33,542 bases of DNA from Halorubrum halodurans (GTDB lineage: Archaea > Halobacteriota > Halobacteria > Halobacteriales > Haloferacaceae), in contig NZ_NHPJ01000040.1 of the NCBI RefSeq assembly GCF_002252985.1, forward strand, positions 1 through 33,542, written 5' to 3'. The position numbers were made by a program, and so were the translations under genes. The notes below the pieces were generated by a model. That model was given only the letters and a program-made list of their open reading frames with translations, did no database searches and was not told the DNA's origin. Positions 31,009-33,542 of this stretch are shown piece by piece (within the stretch, counting starts at the first letter, position 1; each line of letters starts with the position of its first letter).

Positions 31009-31674
31009 TCAGTAGACGACGAGCGCGAGGTACAGCTGGCCGATCCCCGCGGCCACCATCACCGCGCCGGCGATCCGCTTCAGCGTTCCCGAGTGCGTCA
31101 TGATCCGGCCGGCGTTCGTGAGCAGGCCCATCCCGGTCGCCACCGTGGTCGCGACCATCAGCACGGCGACGACGCCCGCGTAGGTGCCGAGCAACAGCAG
31201 CGCGGCCTCGGTCGGGAGCGCGATCGCGCGGGCGATGACGGCGAGGAAGACCGGCGCGACGCAGCCCGCGCCGGCCAGCGCGTATCCCGCCCCGAAGATC
31301 CCGAACCCGACCACGCTCGCGCGGCGCTTCGGGAGCGGGACCGATATCGACGGGGTCCGCCCGGCGACGACGAGCAGCCCGAAGACGACGAGCAGCCCGC
31401 CGACGAGCGACTCGAAGACAGTGACGTTCGAGAGCGTCGCGTGGCCGACCCGGACGGTCGCGCCCGCGAGGACGGCGAACGTCGCTAGCACGCCGAGCCC
31501 GGCGGCGATCCCGCGGGATCCGGCCCCCGCGATCGAGACCTCCTCGGCGTCGACCTGGTTCACGTAGAACCCGACGTAGCCGGGGAGAAGCGGGTACGCA
31601 CACGGCGAGAAGAACGTCGCCACGCCGGAGGCGACCGCGAACGACAGGTCGGTCGCGAGGGCGGTCCCGGTCAT
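31009..31674 (-). CDS. CcdA-like thiol:disulfide membrane transporter
   Basis: A 221-residue membrane protein with six hydrophobic helices, a member of the CcdA/DsbD-beta family that carries reducing power from cytoplasmic thioredoxin to the cell exterior. The two conserved cysteines are in the expected places: C25 in FFSPCAYPLLPGY on the first helix and C138 in GAGCVAPVFLAV on the fourth, in the two inverted halves of the protein. It begins 16 nt after the TlpA-like gene on the same strand and is probably co-transcribed with it and the SCO gene. That context supports a role in reducing extracytoplasmic thiols, for example in cytochrome c or copper-centre maturation. The exact client is unknown. 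Confidence 0.9.
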   Translation of the reverse strand: MTGTALATDLSFAVASGVATFFSPCAYPLLPGYVGFYVNQVDAEEVSIAGAGSRGIAAGLGVLATFAVLAGATVRVGHATLSNVTVFESLVGGLLVVFGLLVVAGRTPSISVPLPKRRASVVGFGIFGAGYALAGAGCVAPVFLAVIARAIALPTEAALLLLGTYAGVVAVLMVATTVATGMGLLTNAGRIMTHSGTLKRIAGAVMVAAGIGQLYLALVVY

Positions 31675-31690
31675 CTGGCGGTGGCGTCGA

Positions 31691-32233
31691 TCATCCCTCG
31701 AGCACGTCCTCGATCCGGTCGACGAGCGTGTCGGCCGTGTGGACGCCCGAGTCGGACCAGCGGACCCGACCCGTCGAGTCGAGGACGACGGCGGTCGGAT
31801 AGCCGCCCACCTCGAGCGTGGCCGCGAGTTCGGCGGTCGGGTCCGCGCCGACGAGCCAGTCGCCGTCGTTCTCGCGCCACCAGTCGGCGACGGTCTCCTC
31901 GGCCACGGACCGCCCGACCGCCTCGGTCGTCACCGACACGAACAGCACCTCGTCGCCGACGCGGTCCGCGGCCTCGCCGAGCGCCGGCATCTGCTCGGCA
32001 CACGGGGGACACCACGTTCCGAAGAAGTCGACGAACGTCGGGCGGTCGGGGGCCGGGATCGTCACCTCCCCGTCGCGGCTGCCGGGAGCCTCGATCGTGT
32101 CGATCGTGAGCAGCGCCACGGGCTCCGTCGACGCCCCGCCGAGCGCGGCCGGGACGTTCCCCGTCGCGACGACGCCGCCCGCGCCCAGCGCGCCGGCGCT
32201 CGCGATCCCGGCGAGGAGGTGGCGTCGTTCCAT
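31691..32233 (-). CDS. TlpA-like extracytoplasmic thioredoxin
   Basis: A 180-residue protein. It has an N-terminal Tat-type signal (MERRHLLAGIASAGALGAGG) without a lipobox cysteine. The thioredoxin fold follows, with FVDFFGTWCPPCAEQMPALGE (C75 and C78), VLFVSVTTEA, the cis-proline GGYPTAVVLDSTGRV and a final amphipathic helix. WCPPC is the active site usual in TlpA/ResA reductases that keep haem- or copper-site cysteines reduced. Only one base separates it from the SCO gene upstream, and the CcdA gene follows 16 nt later, which suggests an electron path from CcdA to this protein and then to the SCO or oxidase partner. Partner identities are inferred from order. Confidence 0.92.
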   Translation of the reverse strand: MERRHLLAGIASAGALGAGGVVATGNVPAALGGASTEPVALLTIDTIEAPGSRDGEVTIPAPDRPTFVDFFGTWCPPCAEQMPALGEAADRVGDEVLFVSVTTEAVGRSVAEETVADWWRENDGDWLVGADPTAELAATLEVGGYPTAVVLDSTGRVRWSDSGVHTADTLVDRIEDVLEG

Positions 32234-32234
32234 C

Positions 32235-32918
32235 CTACGCGGTCACCACCCGTTCGAAATCGCTCACGAGCCGTTCGATGTCCGTCTGCGGCCCTCTCGG
32301 GTACGCCCGCTCGACGATCCCCTCCTTGTTGGCGAGGAGGATGAGCCCGTAGTGGGGGAACCGATACTCCAGGTTCTCGTACCCGTCGGCCGCCTGCTTC
32401 TCGATCACGAGCCCGAACTCCTCGTCCAACAGCTCCTGGCCCGCCTCGTAGCTCTCCGGGCGGAGGAAGTGCCAGTTGCCGGCCTCGAGGGTCACGCCCT
32501 GCTGGCCGGCGTACTCGCGGAGGACGTCGGCGGTGTCGCGCTCGGGGTCGAACGTGAGCGCGAGGAACGCGGCCTCGTCGCCGTACCCCTCCTCGGCGGC
32601 GACCGCCTGGGCGCGCCGGAGCCGGAGGATGAGCGCGGGACACACGCCGTCCGGGCAGTTGGTGTAAAAGGAGGTCCACAGGACGGCCCGCTCGCCCTCG
32701 AACGCCTCGGTGGACACCGTCTCGCCGGTTATCGGGTCCGGGACGGAGAAGTGCGGCATCTCGTCGCCGTAGCTCGGGTGGGAGGCCGCGCTCAGGTCCC
32801 GCTCGGGGGGATCGAGCACCGTCCCCTCGGGACCGGAGCTTCCCAGCACGCCGAGACAGCCGGCGCTCCCGGCGACGGCGGGTACGGCGAGCGACCGCAG
32901 ATAGTGGCGGCGATCCAT
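32235..32918 (-). CDS. SCO1/SenC-family copper chaperone-like lipoprotein
   Basis: A 227-residue protein. The N-terminal Tat signal with lipobox (MDRRHYLRSL...VAGSAGC, C21) points to a lipid-anchored surface protein. The SCO fold is seen in MPHFSVPDPITGETVSTEAFEG, VLWTSFYTNCPDGVCPALILRL, AFLALTFDPERDTADVLREYAG and the later FPHYGLILLANKEG with H189. SCO proteins deliver or ready copper for the CuA site of cytochrome oxidase. Here the cysteines C88 and C93 are separated by four residues instead of the usual three, which could alter copper geometry. It is the first gene of the SCO-TlpA-CcdA set, with a TATA-like CTTATTCG about 24-30 nt before its ATG. Confidence 0.9.
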   Translation of the reverse strand: MDRRHYLRSLAVPAVAGSAGCLGVLGSSGPEGTVLDPPERDLSAASHPSYGDEMPHFSVPDPITGETVSTEAFEGERAVLWTSFYTNCPDGVCPALILRLRRAQAVAAEEGYGDEAAFLALTFDPERDTADVLREYAGQQGVTLEAGNWHFLRPESYEAGQELLDEEFGLVIEKQAADGYENLEYRFPHYGLILLANKEGIVERAYPRGPQTDIERLVSDFERVVTA

Positions 32919-32996
32919 ACCGGAGGGCGGGGCCTCGCGAATAAGTCCGTTTCGTCGAGTCCCGGAGGATGGCGGGAGGCGGCGGGACGGGCGCGC

Positions 32997-33161
32997 CTAC
33001 GCGACCGCCAGCGAGAGGACCTGGACGAAGACGCCGAAGAGGATACAGAACGCGAGGACGGTCTTGGGGTTGATCGCGATGGCGTTGCGGTCCTGCGAGT
33101 CGAAGTACCGGACGAGCCCCGCGCTGGACATCAGTCCGCCGGAGTTGCTGCCGCTGCTCAT
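32997..33161 (-). CDS. Preprotein translocase subunit Sec61-beta (SecG, archaeal)
   Basis: The smallest subunit of the SecYE-beta protein-conducting channel. The 54-residue product starts MSSGSNSGGLMSSAGLVRYF, continues DSQDRNAIAINPKT and ends with a single membrane helix (VLAFCILFGVFVQVLSLAVA). This is the archaeal Sec61-beta pattern: a flexible Ser/Gly N-terminus, the GL.RYFD..D...I.I.P.TV motif and a C-terminal anchor. A TATA-like GCTTAGGA lies about 26-32 nt upstream. It stands alone between the SCO operon and the divergent thioredoxin gene. A second in-frame ATG at residue 11 exists, but the upstream one gives the full conserved N-terminus. Confidence 0.93.
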   Translation of the reverse strand: MSSGSNSGGLMSSAGLVRYFDSQDRNAIAINPKTVLAFCILFGVFVQVLSLAVA

Positions 33162-33328
33162 GCGCCGACGTTCCGCGTCCGCGGTCCTAAGCGTTTCGTC
33201 TCGGGGAGCGCCCGGTCGAGCGTCCCGCCGGAGCCGCCCTCCCGCGAGCGCCGCCGTCGCCGGTCACCCCACCTCCCCGCCGCGTGAGAAACCCTTATCG
33301 GCGAGCCGGCGCTACGTGTCGCCGAACC

Positions 33329-33542
33329 ATGACCGTTCGAGTGCTGGATTTCTATGCCGACTGGTGCGGCCCGTGTAAGACGCAGGACCCGATACTGGAG
33401 GAGGTCCAGGAGGAGCTCGGCGACGCCTTCGAGCTCCAGAAGGTCGACGTCGACCAGGAGCAGGACGTCGCCAACCAGTACCAGGTCCGGTCGCTGCCGA
33501 CGCTCATCGTCGAGAACGACGACGGCGTCGTCGACCGGTTCG
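33329..33542 (+). CDS. Thioredoxin, 3' end cut by the window
   Basis: The first 71 residues of a cytoplasmic thioredoxin-fold protein. The active site WCGPC (C13 and C16) in VLDFYADWCGPCKTQDPIL is canonical, followed by LQKVDVDQEQDVANQYQVRSLPTLIV with the cis-proline. There is no signal peptide, so it acts in the cytosol. It is near but not in an operon with the extracytoplasmic SCO-TlpA-CcdA group, and could supply CcdA with electrons (inference). A TATA-like CCCTTATCGG lies about 28-38 nt upstream. The C-terminal helix is outside the window. Confidence 0.93.
   Translation, partial: MTVRVLDFYADWCGPCKTQDPILEEVQEELGDAFELQKVDVDQEQDVANQYQVRSLPTLIVENDDGVVDRF

Overview
The window comes from a haloarchaeon (class Halobacteria), and Halorubrum or a close relative is my best guess. 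The DNA is very GC-rich with strongly GC-biased third codon positions. The predicted proteins are acidic (rich in D and E). Most genes have a TATA-like box about 25-35 nt before a start codon with little or no leader. Archaeal proteins are present (TFB, Sec61-beta, archaeal-type GlyRS, a dolichol kinase-like protein), and secretion goes largely through Tat and lipobox signals. The genus is inferred from the look of one dispersed repeat and was not computed.

Layout. 1-2.3 kb: the 5' part of a transcription factor B gene (minus strand) whose N-terminal zinc-ribbon cysteines are all missing. A complete 691-bp IS6-family insertion sequence with a perfect 8-bp target duplication lies just behind its promoter, followed by a small membrane-protein gene. 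2.4-6.2 kb: RNase HI with its overlapping companion gene, a PadR-type repressor, inorganic pyrophosphatase, a 37-aa small ORF and a FilR1-type regulator. 6.4-8.7 kb: a 43-aa hydrophobic peptide gene placed tail to tail with a 716-aa CHAT-domain protease-like protein. This is the most interesting accessory unit here. 8.9-12.3 kb: an AstE/aspartoacylase-like deacylase overlapping a PLP enzyme related to threonine synthase, then ketopantoate reductase (CoA pathway) and a 73-aa conserved-looking small protein. 12.6-15.9 kb: a tight set of a four-CBS-domain protein, glycyl-tRNA synthetase and a dolichol-kinase-like membrane protein. 16-19.3 kb: an M20 amidohydrolase converges on a cation/proton antiporter and its TrkA-C regulatory subunit, which are linked by a 30-aa ORF that may couple their translation. 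19.4-22.6 kb: a small zinc-finger protein, an RNB-family exoribonuclease and an eight-helix membrane protein. 22.7-26.7 kb: bacterial-type leucyl-tRNA synthetase divergent from threonine synthase. 26.8-29.5 kb: a large Tat lipoprotein divergent from a SHOCT-domain membrane protein. 29.5-30.0 kb: no gene, but a structured repeat. 30.0-33.5 kb: HisE and PdxT (GTGA overlap), then a CcdA-TlpA-SCO group for extracytoplasmic thiol and copper handling, Sec61-beta, and the start of a thioredoxin gene cut by the window end.

Most of the window is core metabolism and information processing. The accessory or unusual material is the IS element, the CHAT/peptide pair, the linker ORF with its 21-bp duplication, and the structured repeat at 29.6-29.9 kb. 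No rRNA, tRNA or CRISPR array was recognised. Family names rest on motifs read by eye, and no database search was possible.
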